Of a DNA stretch of 64,000 bases, positions 1 to 9,478 are shown piece after piece. Every line of letters starts with the position of its first letter. Position 1 is the stretch's first letter. Position numbers and translations under genes: made by a program. The notes under the pieces were generated by a model that searched no databases, was not told the DNA's origin, and was given only the letters and a program-made list of their open reading frames with translations. The DNA comes from Clostridium rhizosphaerae (GTDB lineage: Bacteria; Bacillota; Clostridia; Clostridiales; Clostridiaceae), in NCBI RefSeq assembly GCF_016765585.1, contig NZ_JAESWC010000009.1, positions 1-64,000 on the forward strand, written 5' to 3'.

Positions 1-228
1 TAAAAGTTCCAAGCCCTTTACGACCTTTACCGGCTAATTTATTATACCACTACACTATTACTCAATCATTCCATTTTCATTTATTGTGGCGATGAAGCCA
101 TCATGACTGTCTGTCTTAAAATAGAAAGTAATTTTTAGGGCGAGACAGCCCTTTTTTTATAATATTATAATAGAAAAAAAGTAACGTACTATGTTAATAT
201 TATTATAAAAAAACTAGGTGGTAAACAA
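1..228. other. Intergenic stretch upstream of yaaA
   Basis: I see no convincing gene here. A short open frame on the minus strand ends near position 70 but has no recognisable start or family. The stretch holds the small hairpin listed at 137-158. The last bases contain the AGGTGG ribosome binding site of yaaA. Anything upstream that the hairpin terminates lies outside the window. Confidence 0.4.
137..158 (+). terminator. Small Rho-independent terminator
   Basis: AGGGC pairs with GCCCT around a six-base loop, followed directly by seven T residues. The right arm lies within GAGACAGCCC. Its GACAG can alternatively pair with CTGTC near 107-115, so an attenuator is conceivable, but a plain terminator of an upstream transcript is simpler. 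Confidence 0.5.
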
Positions 229-1002
229 ATGATTACAATACTTTCTCCAGCAAAAACTTTAGATTTCAATAGAGATTATAAAATAGAAAAATATACTGAA
301 CCGTTATTTAAGAAAGAAGCCTTTCAGCTAATAAAAGAACTAAGAAGATATTCACCTGAAGAGTTATCAGGCCTAATGAAGATAAATCAGGAACTTTCAG
401 AACTGAACTTTTTCAGGAATATGGAATTTGATATAAATCATAATCTTTCTAACGCAAAACAGGCCGCATTAACTTTTCATGGAGCTGTTTATCAAGGCCT
501 TAGAGCGGAAGGTTTTAATGAGGAACAGTTTGATTATGCACAAGAGCATTTACGAATGCTTTCGGGACTTTATGGAGTGTTAAGGCCGCTTGATATAATA
601 GAAGCCTATAGATTGGAAATGGGTATAAAACTTAAAAACTCTAGGGGTAAAAATTTATATGATTTTTGGAGAGATAAAATAACGGATTACTTTAACAAAG
701 AAATGGGCAGTCAAAATAACAAAATCCTCGTTAATCTAGCATCAAATGAATACTTTACTGCAATAGACATTAAAAAATTTAAAAGTAATATTATTACACC
801 AGTTTTTAAAGAGTACAAGCATGGAACTTATAGGATTATCACAATTTATGCTAAAAGAGCACGAGGACTCATGGCAAAATATATAATTGAGAATAAAATT
901 GATAGTTGTGAAGGTTTAAAAAGTTTTGAAGAAGAAGGATATGCATTTCAGGAAGGAATGTCTAACGATAGAGAGCTGGTATTTACACGAAATAAATTTT
1001 AG
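229..1002 (+). CDS. yaaA: Peroxide stress protein YaaA (UPF0246 / DUF328)
   Basis: This 257-residue protein begins with the family signature ITILSPAKTLDF and has the expected full length (E. coli YaaA is 258 residues). In E. coli, YaaA is induced by OxyR and limits free intracellular iron and Fenton damage during peroxide stress; the fold binds DNA in vitro. Whether it does the same in an anaerobe is inference. The ATG start is preceded by AGGTGG at a normal distance. No membrane segment or signal peptide is visible. It stands alone, with over 200 bases to the next gene, so it is probably monocistronic. The family call is firm; the role is by analogy. Confidence 0.92.
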   Translation: MITILSPAKTLDFNRDYKIEKYTEPLFKKEAFQLIKELRRYSPEELSGLMKINQELSELNFFRNMEFDINHNLSNAKQAALTFHGAVYQGLRAEGFNEEQFDYAQEHLRMLSGLYGVLRPLDIIEAYRLEMGIKLKNSRGKNLYDFWRDKITDYFNKEMGSQNNKILVNLASNEYFTAIDIKKFKSNIITPVFKEYKHGTYRIITIYAKRARGLMAKYIIENKIDSCEGLKSFEEEGYAFQEGMSNDRELVFTRNKF

Positions 1003-1239
1003 CGTTAAGAGATGATTATAATATTTAATACTGAATAGTAATAAGAAAATTTAACTAAAAAGTAATATTTTTATAATAATAACTAAGATTTTACTATTAT
1101 TATTCTTTTATGTGAATAAACTTTGAATAAAAAGAAAAAATATATTTCATAGGCTGATTTTGTCTTGTACTACATTTAATGCAAGTTTATATAGGTTTAA
1201 GAGGTCACTCTATAAAAACTTGCGGGAGGAGCGGGCACT

Positions 1240-2487
1240 ATGAAATATATTTCCATATCAATATTTATGCTGATACAATTATATGTTCTTTTTCTAACTT
1301 ATTATTATAATGCTATTTCTATTTTTGGACTAAAAAAGGTAAAGGAAGAAGAAGATAAACTTCCGGAGAAAAGTTTTGCTGTGGCTATTGCGGCTCATAA
1401 TGAGGAAAAGGTAATAGGACAGATTTTGGATAATTTAAAGGAATTGGATTATCCTAAAGAATTATATGATGTATTTGTAATTTGTGATAATTGTGAGGAT
1501 AATACGGCAAAAATAGTTAAGGAAAAGAAGATAACCGCACTTGAAAGGTTTGATAGCGATAAGAGGGGTAAAGGCTATGCCTTAAAGTGGTTTTTTGATT
1601 TGATGTTTAAGATGAAAAGACAGTATGATGCAGTTGTTATTTTTGATGCTGATAACCTTGTGACAAAGAATTTTCTTACGAAGATGAATAACAATCTTCT
1701 TTCAGGAAAAGAAGTAATTCAAGGTTACTTAGACAGTAAAAACCCAGATGATTCCTGGGTCACTATTTCCTACGCTTTAGCATACTGGATTACAAATAGG
1801 AATTTTCAACTTGCAAGGAAAAGACTTAAATTAAATGCAGCTTTAGGAGGAACAGGATTTTGCTTGTCAACCAGAGTTCTTAAAGAATTCGGCTGGAATG
1901 CTATGAGTTTAACAGAAGATTTAGAGTTTACTATGATATGTACTTTAAATGACATTCCGGTTGTTTGGGAACACACTGCAAAAATTTATGATGAAAAACC
2001 TGTAACTATGAAGGCTTCTTTGAGACAAAGAATAAGATGGCTTCAAGGTCATTGGGACTGCTGCTTTAGGTATTCAGGACCATTATTAAGAAGAGCCTTC
2101 GGCAAGGGAAAGTTTGCCTGTTTTGATGCTTTCGTTTATCTGATTCAACCATCTAAAATGATACTGGATGCATTTTCTTTTACAATGCTTATGGCGAAGC
2201 TTGTTTTTCCTAGTGTACCAATACTAAAAATTGTGTTCCCTCTTTGGTTCTGGGTTCTGGCTTTATTCTTTAGATATGCAGTACCTGTAGCCGCACTGCT
2301 TTTAGAAGGAGTTTCTTTAAAGAGAATGATGGCTATAGTTATTTATCCTATTTACGGAGTAACATGGATACCTGTCAGCGTTATAGGATTATTTAAAAAG
2401 AATAAGAAAGAGTGGAACCATACACTACACGATAGAGTTTTAGAAGAAGAACATTTAGAAGCTGCTATTACTAAAAAGAAAATATAA
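1240..2487 (+). CDS. Membrane-bound family 2 glycosyltransferase (processive synthase type)
   Basis: The 415-residue protein has an N-terminal membrane helix (about residues 3-28), a cytosolic GT-A domain, and two to three C-terminal helices (about 295-385). The GT2 residues are visible: DNCEDNT (about 83-89) for nucleotide-sugar binding, FDADN (135-139) as the metal-binding DxD-like motif, TEDLE (225-229) with the catalytic Asp, and QRIRWLQGHW (263-272), the Q/RxxRW signature of cellulose, hyaluronan and poly-GlcNAc synthases. It therefore probably adds sugars to a growing exopolysaccharide or glycolipid at the membrane. The sugar cannot be told from sequence. The start follows GGGAGGAGC. 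It faces a convergent GT-C gene across a shared terminator and belongs to the glycosylation group of this region. Confidence 0.85.
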   Translation: MKYISISIFMLIQLYVLFLTYYYNAISIFGLKKVKEEEDKLPEKSFAVAIAAHNEEKVIGQILDNLKELDYPKELYDVFVICDNCEDNTAKIVKEKKITALERFDSDKRGKGYALKWFFDLMFKMKRQYDAVVIFDADNLVTKNFLTKMNNNLLSGKEVIQGYLDSKNPDDSWVTISYALAYWITNRNFQLARKRLKLNAALGGTGFCLSTRVLKEFGWNAMSLTEDLEFTMICTLNDIPVVWEHTAKIYDEKPVTMKASLRQRIRWLQGHWDCCFRYSGPLLRRAFGKGKFACFDAFVYLIQPSKMILDAFSFTMLMAKLVFPSVPILKIVFPLWFWVLALFFRYAVPVAALLLEGVSLKRMMAIVIYPIYGVTWIPVSVIGLFKKNKKEWNHTLHDRVLEEEHLEAAITKKKI

Positions 2488-2488
2488 T

Positions 2489-2534
2489 AAAAGCCATCGC
2501 GATATCTAGATAAGAAGATATCGCGATGGCTTTT
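2489..2534. terminator. Strong bidirectional terminator
   Basis: A perfect 19-bp stem (2489-2507 with 2516-2534) and an eight-base loop separate two convergent glycosyltransferase genes. The stem ends in A and T runs on either side, so it can stop transcription from both directions. Confidence 0.9.
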
Positions 2535-2542
2535 GTATAAGA

Positions 2543-3778
2543 TTAAACCACGAAATAATAGCCGTTAAAAAATCCAATTGTAATAAGCCCATTTAAAGCA
2601 GCAAAGAAATACAGATATCCAGAGAAAATATAATGTTTTTCTCTATATAATTCAACTATATATAAATACATTGGTACTGATACCATAAGATATCTAGGTA
2701 TACTTACTAAATCTGAGCCGAAATTGGAAAAAGGTACAACTATTATTAAGAATCCATAAATAAATAGTATCCATTGTTTTATATTAAGCTTTTTATAATT
2801 TCTTATAGCATAATATATAAATAACAGGATTACTAATGTTGCTATTGCAAAGCTTATTACACCATTATTCCACCCACCGCTGGAAAAAAAGTATGGATGC
2901 AGTATATAGTAAAAATAGCTTTTAAATGGGATGCTTAATTTTCGACCCCAGTTTCCAACATCATGAAGAGGGGCTAAAAAGTCTCCAGTTAGGTACTTCA
3001 TATAAGAAAAATATATTGTAAGTGGTATTATCGATATTATCATATTAGATAATACTTTTTTTATTTGTCCTTTATCCTGTAACTTAAAGTCCTGCTCAGA
3101 AATAAGCATAAAAAATAAATATGCTATATTAACAACTCCTGGAAACCGACTTATAGAGGATAGACCAGCAAATATAGCCGCTTTTAAAAAATCTTTTTTA
3201 GTTGCATAATATATTGTGGCTGCGGAAAGAAATAAAAATAGGCTTTCCGTGTAGGGTATAGAATAAAATATTGAATATGGATAGCATAGAATAAGTGCTA
3301 TTACTAAAGTTATTTCGTTCTTTTCAAAGCCTCTGTCCTCGCAGATTCTATATATATAATATAACGCAAGAACCAGTAAAAGATTTGATAGTATTAGTGA
3401 ATTAACAATATTGTTTGAACTAATATGTAAAAGCCTCATACTTCTTAATAGAATAGGATATAACGGGAAAAAGCTTATCCTTGTTGCAGAGCTGCTTTCA
3501 GACATATTTACCTTAGGATAACCTGAATCAGCTATTTGAAAGTAAAAACCGCTGTCAAATTTATTAAAATCCTCAAGTTTTAATTTATTTGAACCTCCTA
3601 TGCCTCCTGAAAGATTTATGAGAGTTGTATCTTTTGAAATTTTATTTTTAACGGCATCATACATAGGGAAGGTATTCATACCTAAATATCCTACAAAGCA
3701 TAAAGATAATCTTGATATAATAACAATAATTAATAATTTTAGTATTAAAGATAAATTGTTAGTAAAGTTTTTTTCCAA
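2543..3778 (-). CDS. PIG-V-like GT-C membrane glycosyltransferase (mannosyltransferase family)
   Basis: The 411-residue protein is almost entirely membrane helices (about ten). After the first helix there is an extracytoplasmic loop with FNKFDSGFYFQIADSGY, then FFPLYPILLR and PYSIFYSIPYTESLFLF, which match the bacterial PIG-V / mannosyltransferase family. Such enzymes take a sugar from a polyprenyl phosphate and attach it outside the membrane. The start is TTG at 3778, preceded by AAAGGAGA seven bases upstream; no better start exists. It is followed on the same strand, about 110 bases upstream, by the GtrB-like synthase that could make its lipid-linked donor (5' to 3' order: synthase, then this gene). 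The fold is confident; sugar and acceptor are unknown. Confidence 0.8.
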   Translation of the reverse strand: MEKNFTNNLSLILKLLIIVIISRLSLCFVGYLGMNTFPMYDAVKNKISKDTTLINLSGGIGGSNKLKLEDFNKFDSGFYFQIADSGYPKVNMSESSSATRISFFPLYPILLRSMRLLHISSNNIVNSLILSNLLLVLALYYIYRICEDRGFEKNEITLVIALILCYPYSIFYSIPYTESLFLFLSAATIYYATKKDFLKAAIFAGLSSISRFPGVVNIAYLFFMLISEQDFKLQDKGQIKKVLSNMIISIIPLTIYFSYMKYLTGDFLAPLHDVGNWGRKLSIPFKSYFYYILHPYFFSSGGWNNGVISFAIATLVILLFIYYAIRNYKKLNIKQWILFIYGFLIIVVPFSNFGSDLVSIPRYLMVSVPMYLYIVELYREKHYIFSGYLYFFAALNGLITIGFFNGYYFVV

Positions 3779-3852
3779 TGTAGGGTCTCCTTTCGTTGAT
3801 ATTTACATTGAAATAATTGCCAACTTATCTTGATAATATTCTTAATAAATAT

Positions 3853-3882
3853 AAAAAGGTTGTAAATATAATTTACAACCTT
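3853..3882 (-). terminator. Terminator of the GtrB-like gene
   Basis: A 12-bp perfect stem (3856-3867 with 3871-3882) and a three-base loop lie just after the stop codon on the minus strand and are followed by a T run. This argues that the GtrB-like gene and the PIG-V-like gene are transcribed separately or with partial read-through. Confidence 0.85.
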
Positions 3883-3890
3883 AAAGTTAT

Positions 3891-4964
3891 TTATGATTGA
3901 GTTGCTTCTTCGCTCTTACCTGCTAATTCTTTACTTAATTCATTGCTTACAAGATATAAAGGCTTTCTTAGACTTTTGTCAATGTGGATTCTTTTGCTAT
4001 GCAAATACAATGAGTTTGATAAATTGTTTTCAAGATTTATCTCTTTGTCTATTATGTATAAAGGTCTTTCCTTACTCTCGTCATAAATTCTAGCAATATA
4101 CTCGCCTACTATACCTATAGAAAGAAGTTGAATCCCGCCAAAAAAAGTGATAAAAGTTAAGGTTAGTGTCCAGCCTAGGGCAATTGATTTTAGGCCAATT
4201 GCTGAACTTATTATAGAATAAAAGATAATTGCGAGTGTTGCTAATATAGCTATAGAGCCTAAGTATTCTGCTAGTTTTAATGGCTTTACAGAGAATGAAA
4301 ATATTGCGTCAAGAGCAAATTTCAGCATCTTTTTAAGAGGATATTTTGTCTCACCTGCAAAACGTTCTTTTCTTTCGTACTCTAAAGCAATCTGTTTGTA
4401 GCCTACCCAACTGCACATACCCCTTAAAAATCTATTATGCTCAGGCATTTTCTTCAAAGCATCAATAACCTTTCTGTCTACCAGCCTAAAATCTCCTGTA
4501 TCAACAGGAATTTTTACTGTGCTCATTTTATCAAGAAATCTATAAAACATCTTTGCACTCGTAAGCTTAAACCAACTTTCTCCATCTCTCTTTTTTCTTT
4601 TTCCATAAACCACATCATAGCCTTGTTCCCACAGCTTTATCATATCAGGAATAAGCTCTGGAGGATCTTGAAGGTCAGCATCGATAATAACCACTGCATC
4701 ACCTTTGGCCTTGTCAAGGCCTGCAGTAACTGCGATCTGATGACCAAAATTTCTTGCGAAACTGACAACCTTTACATGAGGATCTTTTTCAGCTATTTGA
4801 GATAATAATTCTAATGTCTTGTCGGTGCTTCCATCATTTACAAAAATCAGCTCATAATTTAGTTCGTTATCAATTACCACATTTGATAATCTTTTATAGC
4901 ATTCCTCTACAACCTTTTCTTCGAAATACATAGGAACTACAATTGAAATAAGTTTTGAAGTCAT
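3891..4964 (-). CDS. GtrB/DPM1-like polyprenyl-phosphate glycosyltransferase
   Basis: The 357-residue GT2 protein begins ISIVVPMYFEEKVVEECY and contains FVNDGSTDKT, the IDADLQDPPEL metal-binding motif and GDFRLVDRKV, all typical of dolichyl-phosphate-mannose synthase-like and bacterial GtrB/CsbB enzymes. Two C-terminal membrane helices (about 230-295) anchor it. It should transfer a sugar from a nucleotide donor to undecaprenyl phosphate on the cytoplasmic face. The family usually ends soon after ESKERPLYIIDKE; here about 45 residues follow that repeat a PLY(I/L)-like motif, which is unusual. A GtrA-type protein encoded at 9023 and nearby GT-C enzymes complete a plausible three-component glycosylation pathway. 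The ATG start follows GGGAG. Confidence 0.9.
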   Translation of the reverse strand: MTSKLISIVVPMYFEEKVVEECYKRLSNVVIDNELNYELIFVNDGSTDKTLELLSQIAEKDPHVKVVSFARNFGHQIAVTAGLDKAKGDAVVIIDADLQDPPELIPDMIKLWEQGYDVVYGKRKKRDGESWFKLTSAKMFYRFLDKMSTVKIPVDTGDFRLVDRKVIDALKKMPEHNRFLRGMCSWVGYKQIALEYERKERFAGETKYPLKKMLKFALDAIFSFSVKPLKLAEYLGSIAILATLAIIFYSIISSAIGLKSIALGWTLTLTFITFFGGIQLLSIGIVGEYIARIYDESKERPLYIIDKEINLENNLSNSLYLHSKRIHIDKSLRKPLYLVSNELSKELAGKSEEATQS

Positions 4965-5119
4965 AATATGTTTCTCCCTTCATTAGGCATAATTCCGTAT
5001 TTTACAGCTAAAAATATTATTACCAATATATAGAATTTTATTCCTTACATAGAATGTTTTTGTTTTTAATGGTTATAATATACATGCTTTGTATTTATTA
5101 ACTTGACAGGAGCACTGAT

Positions 5120-6616
5120 ATGGACATTCATAGAACGAAAATATTTGATTCAATTATTAGCTTTGTAGAAAAAGGCTATTATTTTTTTCTAGCTATAATT
5201 ATGGCAATGACAATTTATAATGTGTTTCATAATTTGGGGCTTTCTCCTATAGAAAGCTTTGATGAGGCAAGACATGGAGTTAATGCATATGAAATGATTA
5301 AAAATAACAATTATATAGTTAGTACTTATGGTTATAAAAACGACTACTGGAATCTCAAACCGCCTGTAAGCTATTGGACTATAATTGCCGGGTATAAAGC
5401 AGCAGGTTTCAATGAATTGGGATTAAGAGCTGCTTCAGCGTGTGCAGCTGTATTGACTATACTCATTCTTGCCTTATTTATGTCGTATAAATATGATAAG
5501 CTGTCAGCACTGATTTCTGCTATTGTTTTAAGCACAACTACCCAATACATTACGGAGCATTGTGCAAGAACAGGGGATGCAGATTCTGTATTTGTATTGT
5601 TTTTTACAATATCTATGATTTGTTTGTCATTATCAAGTAAAAGCTTAAGATGGCTGTACGTTTCAGGGGTGGCTTTTAGCTTGGCTTTTTTAACTAAAAG
5701 CTTTCATGCATTAAATATAATACTTATAATTTGTATGTATCTAATTCTTTCTAAAGATATTTTTAGAATGAAATTTGTACAGATTATTTTGGTTATAGTA
5801 AATTCTTTTTTTCTAATTGCTATTTGGGGTTTTTACAGATACAAGCAGGATGGATTGAAATTCTTTCAGGCAATGATAAACTATGATCTTTTAGCAAGAA
5901 CCTCATCTACTGTTGAGAAGCATGGCGGAGATAGTTATTTTTATTTAGATAAGATTAGTAGTTCTTATTTTCATTGGATAATTGTATTGTTTGCTGTTGT
6001 AGCAGCAAATGTACTTTTGTTAAAGCATCGAAGAGAGAAGGAACAACTTATTGATAAGTCTTTGGTGCTGATTCTTTGGATAACTGTGCCTTTAATTCTT
6101 TATAGCTTAGCTAAAACGAAAATTCAGTGGTATATAATACCTGTATATCCTGCCTTAGCTGTAGTAATAGGTGCAGGGGCTAGCTCATACCTTAAGTGTC
6201 GTTATAGGAATTTAATATCACAACTGTTTCTAACTTTTCTGATTCTTCATTCTGCATACAGAAGTGAAAACTATATTTTGAATGTCATTTCTAAGACATG
6301 GACTGATCCTGGGCAAATAGTATTGAAAGAGTTGAAAAGTTATCCTCAATATACAGGAAAAAACATATATACAACTTTTTTTGGTTATTCAGCAGAAGAT
6401 CCCTACAGATTCAGGCAGAACTATTTGCTTTCAGCAGAGCTTTACGATGATTTAATACCGCTTGAAGGTGGTTTTGAAGGGTTTTTAAATGATAAAACTA
6501 ATAACCCTATAATCCTTTTAAAGAAAGATAAAAATATATTAGCACAAAAAGAAAAATACAGATTGAAGATACTACTAGAATATGATGACGCAGTTATATT
6601 AACTAAAGAAAAATAA
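5120..6616 (+). CDS. ArnT/PMT-like GT-C glycosyltransferase (family 39)
   Basis: The 498-residue protein has a first helix near 20-35, then ESFDEARHGVNAYEMIKNNN and WNLKPPVSYW, the acidic and KPP motifs of the first outer loop of ArnT-like GT83/GT39 enzymes. About ten further helices and a soluble C-terminal region of about 100 residues follow. These enzymes move a sugar from undecaprenyl phosphate to lipid or protein acceptors outside the membrane. The substrate is not predictable. It starts at ATG with GACAGGAGCAC upstream, diverges from the GtrB-like gene, and is closed by its own terminator. Confidence 0.85.
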   Translation: MDIHRTKIFDSIISFVEKGYYFFLAIIMAMTIYNVFHNLGLSPIESFDEARHGVNAYEMIKNNNYIVSTYGYKNDYWNLKPPVSYWTIIAGYKAAGFNELGLRAASACAAVLTILILALFMSYKYDKLSALISAIVLSTTTQYITEHCARTGDADSVFVLFFTISMICLSLSSKSLRWLYVSGVAFSLAFLTKSFHALNIILIICMYLILSKDIFRMKFVQIILVIVNSFFLIAIWGFYRYKQDGLKFFQAMINYDLLARTSSTVEKHGGDSYFYLDKISSSYFHWIIVLFAVVAANVLLLKHRREKEQLIDKSLVLILWITVPLILYSLAKTKIQWYIIPVYPALAVVIGAGASSYLKCRYRNLISQLFLTFLILHSAYRSENYILNVISKTWTDPGQIVLKELKSYPQYTGKNIYTTFFGYSAEDPYRFRQNYLLSAELYDDLIPLEGGFEGFLNDKTNNPIILLKKDKNILAQKEKYRLKILLEYDDAVILTKEK

Positions 6617-6647
6617 AGCTGTTTCATAATTGTGTAACATATATATT

Positions 6648-6688
6648 AAAGTCCTAAGGAATAGCAGATTCCGAGGACTTTATTTAAA
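6648..6688 (+). terminator. Terminator after the ArnT-like gene
   Basis: AAAGTCCT and GGAAT pair with ATTCC and AGGACTTT across a small internal bulge, followed by TATTT. It lies 30 bases after the stop codon. Confidence 0.75.
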
Positions 6689-6911
6689 TTTAAATAAATA
6701 GTGATGATTAAAATAAATTTAGCAAGTTGTAGAAAAATATGTAGAAATATGTTATTATATACTATGTTTTGTATAAAAAAGTAATTTAATAGACAATAAA
6801 ATACAAAATAATCTACAGCTATACAGAGAAAACTTCTATAACAAATTCAACTTTATGTGGAAAATATCGAAAAGAATAAGTGTGCAAAAGATTTAAAGGG
6901 GGGCATAAATT

Positions 6912-8912
6912 TTGAAAAGTATTAAGAGTAAGTTAACGTTATTATTTAGTTGTTTATTAATCATTGTTAGTTTGGGGTTTGGAATAGTTTCTTTTAAAGC
7001 TTCTTCTAACGCCTTGATATCTAATGTAAGTAAGACAATTCCAAAGATGGCTGATGAGGGAGCCAAGGTGGTTGAGGGTAGATTGCAAACACAGCTTGAA
7101 TCACTATCTGCTATGGCTGAGAATGATAGCATTAAGAATAGAAACACTTCTATAAGTAAACAAGTTGAAACATTGGATTTAGAGAAGAAAAGGAAAAACT
7201 ATATACACTTATTTATTATAGATAAAGATGGGAAAGCTCTTCTAGATGATGGAAGCACTCTTGATTTAAAAGATAGGGAATATTTTAAAAGAGCTATTGC
7301 GGGGGAGAATGCAGTTTCTGACCCTATGGTAAGTAAAGCAAAAGATGGAAGCAATTTAATAATTTCTTTTGCAGTACCCATAAAGTATAACAATGAAGTG
7401 GTTGGAGTCTTAGGCGGAACAAAGGATGGTAATCTTCTTAGTGAGCTTACCAACGATATAACCTTTGGAAAAACAGGAAAGGCTTTTATGTTAAGAAAAG
7501 ATGGTACTACTATTGCACATACAAATAAAGATCTAGTTATAAATATGGATAATGATTTTGAAAATGTGAAGAAAGATTCAAAGCTTGCGTCTTTAGTTGA
7601 AATTGAAAAGAAAATGGTTGCAGGTGGATCAGGTACTGGTGAGTATGTTTACGATGGTGTTTCAAAGTATGTTGGGTATGCTCCTGTAAAAGGTACTGGC
7701 TGGTCCTTAGCGGTGGTAATCGCAAAGGAAGAAATTTTATCAGAAACTTCTTCTTTAAAGAATTCAATAATTATAATTGCTTTAGTTTTTATAGCTCTTG
7801 GTATTCTGTTTGCTCAAATTATTTCAACAAGAATTGTCAAAGGTATAAAAGTAACTTCAGCATATTTAGAATTATTAGCAAATGGTGATTTTAGTAAAGA
7901 TGTGTCCGAGAAATATACTAATATGAAGGATGAAATCGGACAAATGTCTGGTTCTACCCAAAGATTGACGCAATCAATAAGAGCTATGATAAAGCAAATA
8001 AAAGACAGTTCAAGTTCTATAGAAAATCAGGCGGAAAATTTATCTTCTGTTTCAGAAGAAATTTCAACCTCTTCACAAAGTGTAGCATCTTCTATTCAGG
8101 ATGTAGCGCAAGGAACTTCTACCCAAGCAGAGGATTTAGTAGACGTAACTGGCACATTAAATCAATTTAGCGATAACCTTCAGGCTATAGTTGTTGAAAT
8201 TAAGGATATTGATATAAATGCAAAAGAAATAGGAAGTATGTCAGAGGAAAGTAATTCAAAAATGGAGGTTTTAATAAGTTCCATTAACAAAGTAAATGAT
8301 TCCTTTAATGAATTTATTAATAAGGCTCAAGGACTTGAAAAAAATGTATCTCAAATAAATCAGATAATTAATATCATAAACAGCATAGCTGATCAGACTA
8401 ATTTATTAGCATTAAATGCAGCGATTGAAGCAGCGAGAGTAGGGGAGGCTGGAAGAGGTTTTGCTGTAGTAGCTGAAGAAATAAGAAAGCTTGCTGAACA
8501 ATCAAAAACCTCATCAGAAACTATTGCTAAGCTTATATTAGATGTATCTAATGGTACAAGCAGTATGGTTAGTAACACTGAAGAATTAAACGAAGAGTTA
8601 AAGGGACAGCTTGAAATAATAAATAATACTTTAATTTCCTTTAAAAATATTACTAATGGAATAAATGAAGTGGTTCCTAAGATTGAGAGAGTTAATAGTT
8701 CTGCAATTATGATAGATGAAGACAAAACGTATATCCTCGAGAAGATAGAAAGTGTATCAGCAGTTGCACAGGAAACATCTGCCTCTTCCGAAGAAATTGC
8801 TGCTTCTGCAGAGCAAATGAATGCTTCTACAGAAGAAGTAGCAGCCTCAGCGGAAGTTTTAAGCGAAATGACAAAGGAAATGATGAAGCATATAAACAAG
8901 TTTGAGTTATAG
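6912..8912 (+). CDS. Methyl-accepting chemotaxis protein with extracellular dCACHE-type sensor
   Basis: The 666-residue receptor has an N-terminal membrane helix (about 8-30), an extracytoplasmic sensor of about 250 residues with the PAS-like core [22 protein letters not shown], a second helix (about 283-305), a HAMP segment and a long coiled-coil signalling domain. The signalling hairpin is the nearly invariant stretch from [18 protein letters not shown] to [17 protein letters not shown]. Repeated EEI.AS and E..AS patterns near the end are typical methylation helices. It should report an outside ligand to CheA/CheW; the ligand is unknown. The start is TTG at 6912 with AAGGGGGG eight bases upstream. 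It stands alone amid glycosylation genes, with no che genes in the window. Confidence 0.93.
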   Translation: MKSIKSKLTLLFSCLLIIVSLGFGIVSFKASSNALISNVSKTIPKMADEGAKVVEGRLQTQLESLSAMAENDSIKNRNTSISKQVETLDLEKKRKNYIHLFIIDKDGKALLDDGSTLDLKDREYFKRAIAGENAVSDPMVSKAKDGSNLIISFAVPIKYNNEVVGVLGGTKDGNLLSELTNDITFGKTGKAFMLRKDGTTIAHTNKDLVINMDNDFENVKKDSKLASLVEIEKKMVAGGSGTGEYVYDGVSKYVGYAPVKGTGWSLAVVIAKEEILSETSSLKNSIIIIALVFIALGILFAQIISTRIVKGIKVTSAYLELLANGDFSKDVSEKYTNMKDEIGQMSGSTQRLTQSIRAMIKQIKDSSSSIENQAENLSSVSEEISTSSQSVASSIQDVAQGTSTQAEDLVDVTGTLNQFSDNLQAIVVEIKDIDINAKEIGSMSEESNSKMEVLISSINKVNDSFNEFINKAQGLEKNVSQINQIINIINSIADQTNLLALNAAIEAARVGEAGRGFAVVAEEIRKLAEQSKTSSETIAKLILDVSNGTSSMVSNTEELNEELKGQLEIINNTLISFKNITNGINEVVPKIERVNSSAIMIDEDKTYILEKIESVSAVAQETSASSEEIAASAEQMNASTEEVAASAEVLSEMTKEMMKHINKFEL

Positions 8913-9000
8913 ACAAACAACAAAAAGCATTGAAGATTTGCTATTTTATTGTCTGTGAGTTAAGTTTACGTATTGTTTATCTTATATAGTAGTATAAAGT

Positions 9001-9037
9001 AAAAATGTCGCCTGATAACAAATCAGGCGACATTTTT
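9001..9037. terminator. Bidirectional terminator overlapping the end of gtrA
   Basis: A perfect 16-bp stem (9001-9016 with 9022-9037), loop of five, with A and T tails on both sides. It lies between the convergent chemoreceptor and gtrA-like genes. One arm contains the last codons and the stop codon of the gtrA-like gene. Confidence 0.9.
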
Positions 9038-9433
9038 ACTTATGCTGTTAAAAACGATAAGACGGCTGCCAATATAATTAGTTACAGTAGAAAAAGCTGT
9101 AGCTATAATTTGTGATAGCATACTGTCCAAATGAGACGCATCCACGAGCATATACATTGCTAAAAGATTTACTCCAAGTGAAATACCGTTAACCGCAATA
9201 AATTTCATAAGCTGAATAAAGATTTTATTATCATTATCTTTAAAGGTCCATTTCTTATTTAAGATGTAACTGTTTGCCATACCTGAGCCATAGGCAATTA
9301 CAGAACTTATCATATGGTTGATGCCTAATACTTTGTTTAATAAATAAAAAACAATTAAGGATATTAGGGTATTTATACCACCTACTATAAAAAATTTAAT
9401 TAGTTTAATCATTGTAAACACCAATGCTTTCAT
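9023..9433 (-). CDS. GtrA-family membrane protein
   Basis: The 136-residue protein has four membrane helices and begins MIKLIKFFIVGGINTLIS, followed by ANSYILNKKWTF, the classic GtrA pattern. GtrA proteins are thought to help translocate polyprenyl-phosphate sugars made by GtrB. The start is uncertain: the first ATG at 9433 has no clear ribosome binding site, and an ATG seven codons in (9412) gives the typical family N-terminus. Its likely partners are the GtrB-like synthase at 3891 and the GT-C enzymes nearby, though it is not in one operon with them. The stop codon lies inside the terminator arm. Confidence 0.88.
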   Translation of the reverse strand: MKALVFTMIKLIKFFIVGGINTLISLIVFYLLNKVLGINHMISSVIAYGSGMANSYILNKKWTFKDNDNKIFIQLMKFIAVNGISLGVNLLAMYMLVDASHLDSMLSQIIATAFSTVTNYIGSRLIVFNSISKNVA

Positions 9434-9478
9434 ATTTGTTTTAACATGTAGTATTTTTTACAAATATTTTAATTTTAT

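Noticed and set aside
1-228. Riboswitch upstream of yaaA
   Set aside because: Only one small terminator-like hairpin and one weak alternative pairing are visible; no known aptamer motif.
4437-4805. Plus-strand frame of 122 codons inside the GtrB-like gene
   Set aside because: Shadow of a gene with clear motifs on the other strand.
8393-8923. Long antisense frame (176 codons) inside the chemoreceptor gene
   Set aside because: It mirrors the strongly conserved signalling domain; no ribosome binding site or family match.
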